DNA of 64,000 bases from assembly GCA_905221615.1 (NCBI GenBank), contig CAJNDT010005913.1, positions 2,480,001 to 2,544,000 of the forward strand. Reading direction: 5' to 3'. The notes under the pieces are model-generated. The model saw only the letters and a program-made list of their open reading frames with translations. It had not been told where the DNA came from and searched no databases. Positions 8,805-17,401 of the stretch are shown here, piece by piece. Position 1 is the stretch's first letter. Every line of letters starts with the position of its first letter. Source of the DNA: Symbiodinium sp. CCMP2592 (taxonomy: Eukaryota > Sar > Dinophyceae > Suessiales > Symbiodiniaceae). The translations under genes and the position numbers were made by a program.

Positions 8805-9987
8805 TCGCTTGCGGGATTGGTTGAGCGGATTGGTCACTGTTGTTGCTCGATACTTTGAGCAGTGCCGAAGCCGCGACCTTGGAGATGACGATCAGCGCCA
8901 TGATGGTCGCGACGATTCCAGCGACAATCACCCAGCGTGGTTGGTCGAATCCGCCGTTCCATCCAGTGAAGGACACACCAATGAGAACCGCCGCGAGTGT
9001 GCGTGGGGTCATCCCGATCACAGTGCCGAGCACGAAGACCCCACGAGAGACTCCCAGACATCCAAGGAAGAGGTTTGTGAGCGCGAATGGAGCACTCGGT
9101 GATGCGCGCAGGAGCGACACGATCAGCACGGCACGCCTTGGGCTTGCTGTGAGCAGCGCATCGCGTACTAATACAGCACGCGGTGATTTGTTGAGTTCAT
9201 GCTCGACTCGATGGCGAGCGACGCGGCGCACGAGTTCGTAACCGATCAACGAGGCGCCACCAAATCCGATGAGCGCCGCGGGGAGACCGAACGCGACTCC
9301 AAAGGTGTATCCGGCGAGGATCGCTTGGGAGACTGTTGGGAGGCATCCGAGTCCGGCGAGGATGATGAACGCGGCGGTGTAGATGCTGAGTCCAAGAATC
9401 AGTTGTGTGGTTGATCCCGCGCTTCCGACGAGTGCGGCGCTGATGGGTTCCATGTTGAGTACGAGCATGACACCCGCGAAGCTTGGGAGCGTTGCCCACG
9501 CGACGCCGAGGATCATCGCGGGACCGAGTCTGCGGAGCATGGCGCAGCCGCCTTGGAGTCGATCGCGTCCCATCTTGTGGACGAAACCGATCGCGAAGAT
9601 CGTCGCGAGTGCTGCGGCAATGAATGGTGCGCGCTGCGGCGAGAGAAGCTGCGCGCTGATCCATTCGCGCCAAGAGATCGGCATGATCTCGATGAGGGTC
9701 GGCATCGAGATGACCGCCGCGATGAGCGTGATGCTCCAGTAGAACCCCTGCATGATCAGGCGAGATCGGAGGGGTTTGGGTTGATCGGATTTTGTTGAAG
9801 CGCCGACCATCGCGCACGCCGCGGCACTCGCGAAAGAACTCGGACCACTGCACCCCTCGCAACGACACCCCTCGTCGCACCCGCTGTCTTCACTCGGAAG
9901 CACATGCAGATCGATCGCGACAGGTCGCTCCGGAGTGGGAGCGATCCGCTCTTTCTCTAATTGAGACTGTGTATCAATGACGGTCAT
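8797..9987 (-). CDS. VTT (SNARE-associated/TVP38-like) membrane protein, Cys-rich head
   Basis: Polytopic inner-membrane protein of the VTT/DedA-related superfamily, which includes proposed lipid scramblases and transporters. The signature re-entrant region reads SQAILAGYTFG...GFGGASLIGY (about residues 225-255), followed by a basic cytoplasmic segment and LLRASPSAPFALTN...GMTPRTLA (about 290-340). The first 75 residues are soluble and carry a cluster of four cysteines in CDEGCRCEGC (about residues 38-47), which could bind metal. Start ATG 9987 has no Shine-Dalgarno sequence but has TACCAT six bases upstream. A paralogue follows upstream on the same strand (10021-10836). Confidence 0.75.
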   Translation of the reverse strand: MTVIDTQSQLEKERIAPTPERPVAIDLHVLPSEDSGCDEGCRCEGCSGPSSFASAAACAMVGASTKSDQPKPLRSRLIMQGFYWSITLIAAVISMPTLIEIMPISWREWISAQLLSPQRAPFIAAALATIFAIGFVHKMGRDRLQGGCAMLRRLGPAMILGVAWATLPSFAGVMLVLNMEPISAALVGSAGSTTQLILGLSIYTAAFIILAGLGCLPTVSQAILAGYTFGVAFGLPAALIGFGGASLIGYELVRRVARHRVEHELNKSPRAVLVRDALLTASPRRAVLIVSLLRASPSAPFALTNLFLGCLGVSRGVFVLGTVIGMTPRTLAAVLIGVSFTGWNGGFDQPRWVIVAGIVATIMALIVISKVAASALLKVSSNNSDQSAQPIPQAIS

Positions 9988-9993
9988 CGGGGG

Positions 9994-9999
9994 ATGGTA
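9994..9999 (-). promoter_or_regulatory. -10 box for leaderless VTT gene
   Basis: TACCAT on the minus strand, six bases before ATG 9987. The same hexamer at nearly the same spacing precedes the paralogous gene (10836) and lysS (15643). Confidence 0.45.
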
Positions 10000-10020
10000 G
10001 ACCCCTCAAGATGAGGTTTC

Positions 10021-10836
10021 TCAGTCGTTTGTGGATGGTTCTTCGTCGTGGCTCTCAGAAGCGGGATCCGCTGAATCGCTTGGCCCCATCGCTTTCTCGA
10101 TCGCTTTGTTCGCCATGTTCCCCAAGAGCAGAAGCACGCCGATCATCAGTGCGATGCCGGCGATGACGAGCCATTTGGGTTTGTCGTACTCGTCCCAGCT
10201 CTCGATCTGCGATCCGATCCAGACAGCCGCGAAAGTCCGAGGCGCCATTCCGACGACGGTCGCGATGACATAGGGGACGAGCTTCACTCCGGACACAGCC
10301 ATGAATCCGTTCATGAGCGAGAAGGGGGACGCAGGGGAGACGCGCAGGAGCATGAGGATCCCAGTAGCGCGCCAGAAGCCGTGTTTGATGAACGCGTCGC
10401 GGACGATCTCTGCCTTTGGGTGACGATGGAGTTCTTTCTCGACGCGTTTGCGAGCGATGAGCAGCGCGATGCAATATCCAATAATCGACGCGCCGGTGAA
10501 TCCCGCGAGCGCGGCGGGGAAGCCGAATCCGATCCCGAACGCGAATCCCGCGAGGATCGCTTGGGAGTAGGTCGGGAGGAATCCGACGCCTGCGGTGATG
10601 ATGAAGATCCCGATGTACATCGCGATCCCGATCGCGAGTGATCCGCCTCCTTCTTCGTTGCGCTGGAGGAGGATGTCGGACGCTTTGGACATGTTGCTCA
10701 GTAGCACGATCCCAGCAATCGCGGGCATCGCGGCCCAAAGGAATCCGAGGATCGCGGCGGGACCGAGGCGCGAGACGATCGCGCCGAAGGATTGGTTGGA
10801 TTGATCGGTCGGATTGGTTGAATCGGGCTTTTCCAT
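10021..10836 (-). CDS. VTT (SNARE-associated/TVP38-like) membrane protein, short paralogue
   Basis: Paralogue of the protein at 8797-9987, without its Cys-rich head. Matching segments are SQAILAGFAFG...GFTGASIIGY and LLRVSPASPFSLMN...GMAPRTFA. 271 residues, about six hydrophobic segments, short charged ends (acidic Ser/Glu-rich C-terminus). The head-to-tail arrangement with 33 bases between the genes points to a tandem duplication followed by divergence. Each copy keeps its own predicted leaderless promoter. The transported or scrambled substrate cannot be told from sequence. Confidence 0.75.
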   Translation of the reverse strand: MEKPDSTNPTDQSNQSFGAIVSRLGPAAILGFLWAAMPAIAGIVLLSNMSKASDILLQRNEEGGGSLAIGIAMYIGIFIITAGVGFLPTYSQAILAGFAFGIGFGFPAALAGFTGASIIGYCIALLIARKRVEKELHRHPKAEIVRDAFIKHGFWRATGILMLLRVSPASPFSLMNGFMAVSGVKLVPYVIATVVGMAPRTFAAVWIGSQIESWDEYDKPKWLVIAGIALMIGVLLLLGNMANKAIEKAMGPSDSADPASESHDEEPSTND

Positions 10837-10843
10837 GTGCTCG

Positions 10844-10849
10844 ATGGTA
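10844..10849 (-). promoter_or_regulatory. -10 box for leaderless VTT paralogue
   Basis: TACCAT on the minus strand, seven bases before ATG 10836, with no Shine-Dalgarno sequence between them. Confidence 0.45.
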
Positions 10850-10936
10850 TGTGACTACACTTGATTGATCCTGCGTGATGCAGGAGTTTCCATCTTCCGC
10901 CCGCGCCAAAGCGTTGGTTTTTAGGAGAGTTTCGGC

Positions 10937-11869
10937 ATGATCCCGCACCCGCCGCCCCGTGAGAGTTCTTTAGGTTTTTTGTACCTGCCGCCGTTCCGCG
11001 TGCAGGGGTATTCCGTCGCGGGTGAAGCGACGGCGATCTCGATCCCTGAAATGGATGTCTGCTTCGATATGGGCAAAGCGTTCCGCGCGCACCTCGCTCC
11101 GAAGTACTGCGTGCTCTCGCACGGGCACATGGACCACATCGGCGGTCTCGCGTATTGGTGCTCGCAGCGGAACTTCCAGGGGATGGGGCCGGGGACGATT
11201 ATCTGTGACAAGCGCATCGAGGACGATGTCCGTGAGATGATGAACGGCTTCCACAAACTCGAGCGACAGCAGACCCCCTACGAGCTCATCGCGATTGAAG
11301 CAGGCCAAGATTTCGAGATCAAGAACAACATCGTGCTGCGTCCGTTCCACACAGAGCACACCTGTCCGAGCATGGGATACTCGATCATCGAGAAGCGCAC
11401 GAAGCTCAAACCAGAGCTCGCGGGACTCCCTCAAGAGAAAATCAAAGAACTGCGCCAACGCGGCGAGGAGATCGTCAACCACTTCGAGGTCCCGCTCGTG
11501 GCGTACACAGGGGACACGCTCCCAGGGCCGCACCTGCTGACTCCGGAAGTGATGAACGCGCAGATCATCATCAGCGAGTGCACATTCTTTGAGCCGGACC
11601 ACACCAAACGCGCAAAGGTCGGGATGCACATGCATGTCAACGACATCGCGGAATGGCTCAAGGTTGCGCAGTGCGAGCACATGGTGATCTGTCATGTCTC
11701 GCGACGGACGCACATGGGACAGGCACGCAAGGCGCTGATGTCTGTCGCCGGGAAAGAACTCTGCGAGCGTGTGCACTTCCTGATGGATCATCGCACCAAT
11801 CGCGAGCGCTACGAGGTGCAAGCGGAAGAAGCGCGGAAGATGGAAGAAGAACTCGCGAATCGCGACTGA
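10937..11869 (+). CDS. metallo-beta-lactamase-fold hydrolase, RNase Z-like
   Basis: Two-metal MBL-fold enzyme. The ligand set matches tRNA 3' endonuclease (RNase Z) relatives: HGHMDHIGG (near residue 60), TEHTCPSMGY (about 140), YTGDT (about 190), SECTF (about 210) and a late HVSRRTH (about 250). The residues between the TEHT and YTGDT motifs are Lys/Glu-rich. 310 residues fits the short RNase Z form, so pre-tRNA 3' processing is plausible; other MBL nucleases or phosphodiesterases are possible. TAGGAGA lies before ATG 10937. It ends 11 bases from the convergent pyrE stop. Confidence 0.75.
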   Translation: MIPHPPPRESSLGFLYLPPFRVQGYSVAGEATAISIPEMDVCFDMGKAFRAHLAPKYCVLSHGHMDHIGGLAYWCSQRNFQGMGPGTIICDKRIEDDVREMMNGFHKLERQQTPYELIAIEAGQDFEIKNNIVLRPFHTEHTCPSMGYSIIEKRTKLKPELAGLPQEKIKELRQRGEEIVNHFEVPLVAYTGDTLPGPHLLTPEVMNAQIIISECTFFEPDHTKRAKVGMHMHVNDIAEWLKVAQCEHMVICHVSRRTHMGQARKALMSVAGKELCERVHFLMDHRTNRERYEVQAEEARKMEEELANRD

Positions 11870-11880
11870 GAGCGAATCGA

Positions 11881-12444
11881 TTACTCGTCGACGCCCAGAT
11901 CCTGCTTGGTGAACAGCGCATGGAACTCGACTCCAGCCCCCTCGATGTTCTCGCGTGCGCCCTCTTGTCGATCGATCACGCTGATGATCGCGGGGACTTT
12001 CGCGCCCAGTGACTTGAGCACTTCCACGGCTTCGAGCGCCTGACCTCCGGTCGTCGCGACGTCTTCTACAAAGACAACGACGTCACCCTCGTGGACATCG
12101 CCCTCGACCTGCTTCGCTGTGCCGTAGTCTTTCTTCGCGTTGCGGACGAAGATCGCGGGTTTCTTGGTATTCATCGAAGCGATGGTGACGAGCGGGATCC
12201 CTCCGAGTTCGGCGCCGGCGAGGCGTGTGATGGAGCCGTGGGTTTGCTCGATCTGGGAGATGACCTGACCAAATAAGGGTCCGAGCTCTTCGAGGATCTC
12301 CGGCTTGGTGGAGAACTTGTACTTGTCAAGGTAATACGAACTCGTGCGACCTGAGCGGAGGGTGAACTCTCCACGCAGGAGCGAAGCGTCGGCGATTCTC
12401 TGAGCGAGTGGGGAGATCGGTTTGGTCGAAGACTCTGAACTCAT
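11881..12444 (-). CDS. pyrE: orotate phosphoribosyltransferase
   Basis: Pyrimidine synthesis: orotate plus PRPP gives orotidine 5'-monophosphate. The PRPP-binding motif VVVFVEDVATTGGQ (about residues 125-138), the catalytic-loop lysines in RNAKKDYGT (about 100-108) and the N-terminal substrate segment GEFTLRSGRTSSYYLD are all present. 187 residues matches the short bacterial PyrE. A weak GGAGC precedes ATG 12444. No other pyr gene is nearby. Confidence 0.9.
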   Translation of the reverse strand: MSSESSTKPISPLAQRIADASLLRGEFTLRSGRTSSYYLDKYKFSTKPEILEELGPLFGQVISQIEQTHGSITRLAGAELGGIPLVTIASMNTKKPAIFVRNAKKDYGTAKQVEGDVHEGDVVVFVEDVATTGGQALEAVEVLKSLGAKVPAIISVIDRQEGARENIEGAGVEFHALFTKQDLGVDE

Positions 12445-12544
12445 GAAGGTGCTCCGCTTTGATGGGGTGTTGATCGGTGGATGGTCCGGGAATTATGGGC
12501 GTAGGTGCATGAAAAACCTAGATTTGGACGGTTTTTTCTCGTGC

Positions 12545-12720
12545 AAGCGTCATAATTGCTTCCCCAGTGCGTTTGGGGCGTTGAGCCCCACTTGGGGATG
12601 AAGCATCCCCTCATGCACGCCGATATATGTTGTTCGGCCAGGGATGGTGAGGTCGATGGGTCGTGTGGCGGCATAGGTGCCGTAAACCCGTCAGGAACAA
12701 ACATGAACGCTTGAAGGATT
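12545..12720 (+). ncRNA. candidate structured leader or small RNA
   Basis: The 292-base gap between pyrE and the gene at 12737 contains CATAAT at 12550-12555 (a possible -10) followed by ordered stems: GGGGC/GCCCC with loop GTTGA, then GGGGATG/CATCCCC with loop AAG (about 12593-12614), then a nested stem GGGT...ACCC around CGGCA/TGCCG (about 12657-12692). None is followed by a T-run, so they are not a standard terminator. This may be a structured 5' leader of the downstream gene or a separate RNA. It matches no family I can name. Confidence 0.3.
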
Positions 12721-12736
12721 CGGGAGGATCTCCACT

Positions 12737-13918
12737 ATGAAGTTGAATGCACGCCAAATCTGGTTGATCGCTGGTCTGTCCATGGGAATGCTCGGCTCGA
12801 GCACACTGGCGCAGGTCGCTCCGCCGCCGACAGAATCGAAGAAGGAAGAGCCCGCGGCTCAACCTGAAGCCGGAGCAGCACAACAGGAATCGAGTGGTGC
12901 TGCTGAACCAGCCGCGCAACCTGCTCAGCGTCCGACGATGAAGCACACCCCTGGCGCCAACCAGACGGGGACTGAGAATCTCCCAACCAGCACGCCGTAT
13001 CCCAAGCTGCTCGCAAAGGACGAAAACGGGAAGATCATCCGTTTGACCGAACTCCCTGATATCCTCGCGCTGCGTTCCAACCCAACGGTTGGTCAGCGTT
13101 CGGTGACCGCGATCATGCCTGTGCTGTACGGGCGACGCGCTCGCTTTGAGCGCTTGGTTATCGATAACCTCGACCTCTACTGGATGGTGACTGATGGCCG
13201 TCTGGAAACAATGGATCTCAACGACATCAAGAAGATGTCCGAGGTTGCTGAGATGATCAAGCCGCTTGTTGGTCGCACGACGCTCTCTCAGGAACTCCGC
13301 AACCGCGGAATCCTGACTCGTACACAAGCGGGCATGAACGAGTACATCGTCAACGAGTACAAGCAAGGGATCACGACTGAGATTCAGTTCGAGTCCGAAG
13401 AACCACTCAGCGAGATCATGCGATTCATCCTGCAAGACTCGATCCACGAGACCATCCAGGCCTATCGCGCGATGCTCGCGGAACTCTCCTTCCAGGTCGC
13501 CGATCTGGTGAAAGAGACACAGCTCTCTTCATCCGCAGCAATCGCTCTTGCCGACTTGCAAGCACCACTCGCGGACAACAAGGAAGATCAGCAGGCACAT
13601 CTCGCGAAGCTCGATGAAGCGTTCCGCGCTCTGAGTCTTGAAGAAGGCATCGAACTGCTGACCGCGATGCGAAATCAGCGGAAGAATCCGGATATCTCAC
13701 CAGCGATCCAAGAGATCAATGTCATGCATGATCGCAAGGTCGATATGAGTGAGAAGGAAGGGTACTTCGACGGCAAGATCACTTACCAAGACGGCCGCGT
13801 GATTGATACGAAGAAAGCCAAAGAAGATTACGACAAAAAGCTTGATGAAGATGAAGCAAATATGGAACGCGCGAAGGAAGGTAAATCAGATGGTGCCGGT
13901 ATTCCGATCGATGATTGA
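12737..13918 (+). CDS. exported protein of unknown function
   Basis: No recognised family. Signal peptide in residues 1-25 (hydrophobic core, TLAQ end), then a low-complexity Pro/Ala/Gln/Glu linker to about residue 75. The mature part (about residues 90-390) is mostly helical and charged, with MPVLYGRRARFERLVIDNLDLYW... and a terminal Lys/Glu/Asp-rich stretch. The strong Shine-Dalgarno GGGAGGA before ATG 12737 contrasts with the many leaderless genes around it. It is monocistronic: preceded by a structured gap and followed by a terminator. Periplasmic location is inferred from the signal. Confidence 0.65.
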   Translation: MKLNARQIWLIAGLSMGMLGSSTLAQVAPPPTESKKEEPAAQPEAGAAQQESSGAAEPAAQPAQRPTMKHTPGANQTGTENLPTSTPYPKLLAKDENGKIIRLTELPDILALRSNPTVGQRSVTAIMPVLYGRRARFERLVIDNLDLYWMVTDGRLETMDLNDIKKMSEVAEMIKPLVGRTTLSQELRNRGILTRTQAGMNEYIVNEYKQGITTEIQFESEEPLSEIMRFILQDSIHETIQAYRAMLAELSFQVADLVKETQLSSSAAIALADLQAPLADNKEDQQAHLAKLDEAFRALSLEEGIELLTAMRNQRKNPDISPAIQEINVMHDRKVDMSEKEGYFDGKITYQDGRVIDTKKAKEDYDKKLDEDEANMERAKEGKSDGAGIPIDD

Positions 13919-13952
13919 TCCCTGAAGCGTCTTTGACCTGTAAATCATAAAG

Positions 13953-13980
13953 CACCCGGCTTTCATCGCCGGGTGTTTCT
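13953..13980 (+). terminator. terminator between convergent genes
   Basis: An 8-bp perfect stem CACCCGGC/GCCGGGTG (13953-13960 with 13968-13975) is followed by TTTCT. It ends the 12737-13918 gene and may also act, more weakly, for lysS from the other strand. Confidence 0.75.
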
Positions 13981-13999
13981 ACATAGAAACAGTTGTTGA

Positions 14000-15643
14000 T
14001 CAATCCGCGCGTGGACGCATCATCGGGAACGGGAGCACATCGCGGATCGTGCGCGAGTTGCTCAGCAGCATCACCAAACGATCAATCCCGAGTCCGAGAC
14101 CTCCCGCTGGAGGCATCCCGACTTTGAGCGCGTTGATGAAGTCCTCGTCGAAGTTACGGAATGTGGATTCCTCGTCATCCACTCCCGCGAGTTGCTCGCG
14201 GAACTTCGCTTCCTGGATGTCTGGATCATTGAGTTCGGTGTACGCTGGACCGATCTCCATACCACCAATGAACAGGTCCCAACGCTCGGCGAGCGGAATC
14301 GTGTCATCCATCGTGTCCGCTTTGGGTCGCGTGAGTGGCGAGAGTGCCGCGGGGTAATCCAACACGAAGGTCGGCTTGCTCGGATCAATCGTCGCTTCCG
14401 CGACTTCCTCGAACAGTTCGTTGACCACGAAAATGTCTGCGATCGGGGTGCCGTCTTCGCTCTTGGTTTTGAATCCGCGCTTGGTTGCTTCCGCGCGAGC
14501 GCGATCCAGATCATCGAACTCGAATCCCAGCGCATTCTTGAAGAGTGCTTTGTAGGTCACACGCTCGAACGGTGCTTCATAGTTGATGTTCAGATCACCG
14601 AACGGCATCGAGTCGACGCTGCTTCCGGTCGCTTGTGCGGCGGTCTGCGCCATCTCACGCACCAAACCCTCCGCGATCTCGCGCATTGTTTCGTAGTTGC
14701 CAAACGCTTGGTAGAGCTCGAGACTCGTGAACTCAGGATTGTGCGACTTGTCGAGCCCCTCATTGCGAAAGTTTCGGCTGACCTCGAACACGCGAGGCAT
14801 CCCGCCTACAAGCAATCGCTTGAGGTACAGCTCCGGCGCGATGCGGAGCGAGAGCGGGATGTCCAGCGCGTTCATGTGCGTGAAGAATGGACGCGCCGCG
14901 GCTCCTCCGGCTTGTGTCTGGAGCACAGGCGTATCGACCTCGACAAATCCGAGTCGATCGAGGTTGCTGCGGAGTGCTTTCATCAGCTCGCCGCGGAGCA
15001 TGAAGACGCGTGTGGTTTCTGGATTGACCCACATATCCAGATAGCGCTGTCGATAGCGCATCTCCGTATCAGTGAGTCCAGCGTGTTTTTCTGGAGGAGG
15101 GACGAGACACTTACTCGCCGGGACGAGCGTATCGGCCCAGCAGGTGACCTCTCCAGTATTGGTCATCGTGAGCGGTCCCTCAGCGATAACGATGTCTCCG
15201 AGATCGAGCTTCTTCGCGAGTCCGAATCCTTGCTCGTCACAGTCACGCTTGGACACCGCGATCTGAAACGCGTCGCGCGAGTGATCGCGGAGGTTGAGCC
15301 AAACGAGTTTGCCGTTGTCGCGCGCGAGCACGACGCGTCCCGCGACTTTGACGCGTGGACGATCATCGACGAGTTCTGGGAGATCGCTCTCGCTGATATC
15401 GGGATTGTCGCGCTTCGCTTGCTTGCGCGCCTGGTTCGCGTCTTTGTTCGCTTGATCCGCGGCTTCGTCATACGCGCTGTGCGCCTGCTCAAGATTCATC
15501 AGATCATCGGTCCGCTGTCCATAGGGAAGCAGACCGAGCGCGGCGATGTCGTCGCGATTGGCGCGGCGCTGGAGCTCAAGGCGGTGCAAATCCTGCGATT
15601 CGGATTGCTCGGTATTCGGGGTTTCGGTCGTTTGGTCACTCAT
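14000..15643 (-). CDS. lysS: lysyl-tRNA synthetase, class II
   Basis: Charges tRNA-Lys. N-terminal OB-fold anticodon-binding domain (VKVAGRVVLARDNGKLVWLNLRD), then the class II core with motif 2 FRNEGLDKSHNPEFTSLE and motif 3 GLGLGIDRLVML near the end. A charged insertion of about 30 residues precedes the OB fold (residues about 40-75, KDANQARKQAKR). Start: ATG 15643 is taken because TACCAT ends seven bases before it; the in-frame GTG 15661 lies upstream of that box and would add six residues. Confidence 0.93.
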   Translation of the reverse strand: MSDQTTETPNTEQSESQDLHRLELQRRANRDDIAALGLLPYGQRTDDLMNLEQAHSAYDEAADQANKDANQARKQAKRDNPDISESDLPELVDDRPRVKVAGRVVLARDNGKLVWLNLRDHSRDAFQIAVSKRDCDEQGFGLAKKLDLGDIVIAEGPLTMTNTGEVTCWADTLVPASKCLVPPPEKHAGLTDTEMRYRQRYLDMWVNPETTRVFMLRGELMKALRSNLDRLGFVEVDTPVLQTQAGGAAARPFFTHMNALDIPLSLRIAPELYLKRLLVGGMPRVFEVSRNFRNEGLDKSHNPEFTSLELYQAFGNYETMREIAEGLVREMAQTAAQATGSSVDSMPFGDLNINYEAPFERVTYKALFKNALGFEFDDLDRARAEATKRGFKTKSEDGTPIADIFVVNELFEEVAEATIDPSKPTFVLDYPAALSPLTRPKADTMDDTIPLAERWDLFIGGMEIGPAYTELNDPDIQEAKFREQLAGVDDEESTFRNFDEDFINALKVGMPPAGGLGLGIDRLVMLLSNSRTIRDVLPFPMMRPRAD

Positions 15644-15650
15644 CGTTTCG

Positions 15651-15656
15651 ATGGTA
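15651..15656 (-). promoter_or_regulatory. -10 box for leaderless lysS
   Basis: TACCAT on the minus strand, seven bases before ATG 15643; no Shine-Dalgarno sequence is present. Confidence 0.4.
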
Positions 15657-15708
15657 TTCACGCAAGATCGAGTCGGGACGATCCAACGAGCGCGATGCTC
15701 GCTTCTGA

Positions 15709-16173
15709 TCAGCTTTTCTGTCCCAGAGTCAGCTCGACGACGGCGGTCATCTTCTCATCACAGAGCGGCATCGTCCCTCCCAGATCGCTGATCAGATCCG
15801 CCATGGAGACGCCGGAGAACTGTTTGATGAGCATGTCGATCGCTTCATCGAGTTTGCGGTGCAGCGGACACAGCGCCGAGGTGTGGTTCTTGAGATCGAG
15901 CGGGCAGCTCTTGATTCGATTGATCGGATCGATCGCGTTGATCACATCGAGCATGCTGACCTCGCTCGCGGGACGCGAGAGCCGATATCCCCCACCAACG
16001 CCGCGCCGGCCTGTGACGATTTCCGAGCGTGCAAGGAGCTGGAGCACCTTTGCGAGGTAGTTCATCGGAACCTTCGTCATCTCCGCGAGTTCCGATGTGG
16101 ACACCAAACCATCAGGGCGATATGCCAGACAGATGGTCGCACGCAATGCGTATTCAGTGGTTTGCGAGAGCAA
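15709..16173 (-). CDS. Rrf2-family transcriptional regulator
   Basis: DNA-binding regulator of the IscR/NsrR/RirA family. N-terminal winged helix with the family opening LSQTTEYALRA, then the recognition region PMNYLAKVLQLL and wing RGVGGGYRLSRP. In Fe-S-binding members three cysteines sit at about 92, 98 and 104. Here Cys90 and Cys102 match the outer two, while the middle position is Asn96-His97, so any cluster would need a different ligand. The start is TTG 16171-16173, supported by GGAGGT four bases upstream and by the normal family N-terminus. It lies downstream of the MoxR gene but has its own promoter. Confidence 0.85.
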   Translation of the reverse strand: MLSQTTEYALRATICLAYRPDGLVSTSELAEMTKVPMNYLAKVLQLLARSEIVTGRRGVGGGYRLSRPASEVSMLDVINAIDPINRIKSCPLDLKNHTSALCPLHRKLDEAIDMLIKQFSGVSMADLISDLGGTMPLCDEKMTAVVELTLGQKS

Positions 16174-16215
16174 TCGGACCTCCAGGTATCCATTGACCTT
16201 ACTGGGTCATCACCA

Positions 16216-16237
16216 AGACTACAAGTCTGCAACTATA
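16216..16237 (-). promoter_or_regulatory. promoter and possible autoregulatory operator of Rrf2 gene
   Basis: On the minus strand TATAGT (16232-16237) is a good -10 box. The inverted repeat AGACT-ACA-AGTCT (16216-16228) covers the predicted transcription start about 50 bases before the TTG codon. A repressor bound there would block its own gene, as is common for Rrf2 proteins. Confidence 0.35.
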
Positions 16238-16315
16238 TTGGAATGATTCCGAGTTGCAGTGAAATTCTATCGAGATCCCTCAAAATTCTGACCAATCGGT
16301 CTGTTTTGGAATCGT

Positions 16316-17401
16316 TCAAGAACCTCCGACGACACTCCGCAGCGCATCGCGGGAATGGTCATCAAGCCCGTCCGCTGGGACGAGTTGGAGGAGATTGTCG
16401 ATCACATCCTCCGTCGATACCTGATCCGCTTGTGCATTGAAGTTGAGCACGATGCGATGGCGCAGCACTGGATGCGCGATCGCGCGGATCGTCTCAACAC
16501 TCACCAATCCATCCCCAACAAGCATCGCGTGCGCCTTAGCGGCGTGGACAAGCGCTTCGCTGGCGCGAGGACCAGCACCCCACGACACATAGTCGCGGAC
16601 CATGTCTGGGATTCCCGATGCGTCCGACTCGTTGACGCGCGTGGCGCGGACCAGTCGCAGAGCGTATTTACATACATGCTCTGGGACTGGGGTGTGCTTG
16701 ATGATCTTCTGCGCTTCGAGAATCCGATCCGGACCAACCACGGCATTCACTGGATCCTCGCCTTTGGTCGCGCTTCGTTTGATCACTTCCAGTTCCTCCG
16801 CTTCGCTCGGATAGCGCACGAGGATCTGGAACATGAATCGATCGAGCTGTGCTTCAGGGAGTGGGTAGGTCCCTTCCTGCTCGAGTGGGTTTTGCGTCGC
16901 GAGCACGAAGAACGGATCGGGGAGCGCGTGGCGCTGACCTCCAGCGGTGACCTGGCGCTCCTGCATCGCTTCGAGCAGCGCCGCTTGGGTCTTGGGAGGG
17001 GTTCGGTTAATTTCGTCGGCGAGGATCACGCTCGAGAAGATCGGGCCAGGAACGAAACGGAGCGATCGCTGTCCCGTCGCTTTGTCTTCTTCGATCACTT
17101 CGGTTCCTGTGATGTCTGAAGGCATGAGATCAGGTGTGAACTGGATGCGATTGAAATCAAGCTCCATCGCTTGCGCGATCGTGGAGATAACGAGTGTCTT
17201 TGCGAGTCCTGGAACGCCGACGAGCATCGCGTGTCCTCTGGAGAAGACCGCCATGAGGATCTGATCGATGACCTCGTCTTGTCCGACGATGACCTTGCTG
17301 ATCTCTGATTTGAGCAGGTCGTAGCTCTCGCGGACCAGTGCGATCATCTCCTCGCCTGATCTGGAGCCTGATCTGGAGTTGGTTTCGTGGTTCTCGGACA
17401 T
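16316..17401 (-). CDS. MoxR-type AAA+ ATPase
   Basis: AAA+ chaperone-like ATPase of the MoxR group. Walker A GVPGLAKT, a sensor region LMPSDITGTEV, Walker B/arginine-finger area LADEINRTPPKTQAALLEAMQERQVT, and the C-terminal lid helix domain are present. ATG 17401 follows a strong GGAGGAA; an open frame continuing 62 residues upstream is not credible. MoxR genes usually sit next to a DUF58/VWA protein; none is next to this one, so its partner is not visible. 361 residues, normal for the family. Confidence 0.9.
   Translation of the reverse strand: MSENHETNSRSGSRSGEEMIALVRESYDLLKSEISKVIVGQDEVIDQILMAVFSRGHAMLVGVPGLAKTLVISTIAQAMELDFNRIQFTPDLMPSDITGTEVIEEDKATGQRSLRFVPGPIFSSVILADEINRTPPKTQAALLEAMQERQVTAGGQRHALPDPFFVLATQNPLEQEGTYPLPEAQLDRFMFQILVRYPSEAEELEVIKRSATKGEDPVNAVVGPDRILEAQKIIKHTPVPEHVCKYALRLVRATRVNESDASGIPDMVRDYVSWGAGPRASEALVHAAKAHAMLVGDGLVSVETIRAIAHPVLRHRIVLNFNAQADQVSTEDVIDNLLQLVPADGLDDHSRDALRSVVGGS

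Noticed and set aside
12657..12720. Possible SRP (4.5S) RNA, because of the TAAACCCGTCAGG segment
   Set aside because: The opening of SRP domain IV is suggested, but the GGAA-loop segment that must follow is absent (AACAAACATG instead).
14192..16060. 622-codon plus-strand open frame across lysS and the Rrf2 gene
   Set aside because: It lies wholly antisense to two well-supported genes; its long length follows from the codon bias of lysS. No ribosome site and no recognisable domain.
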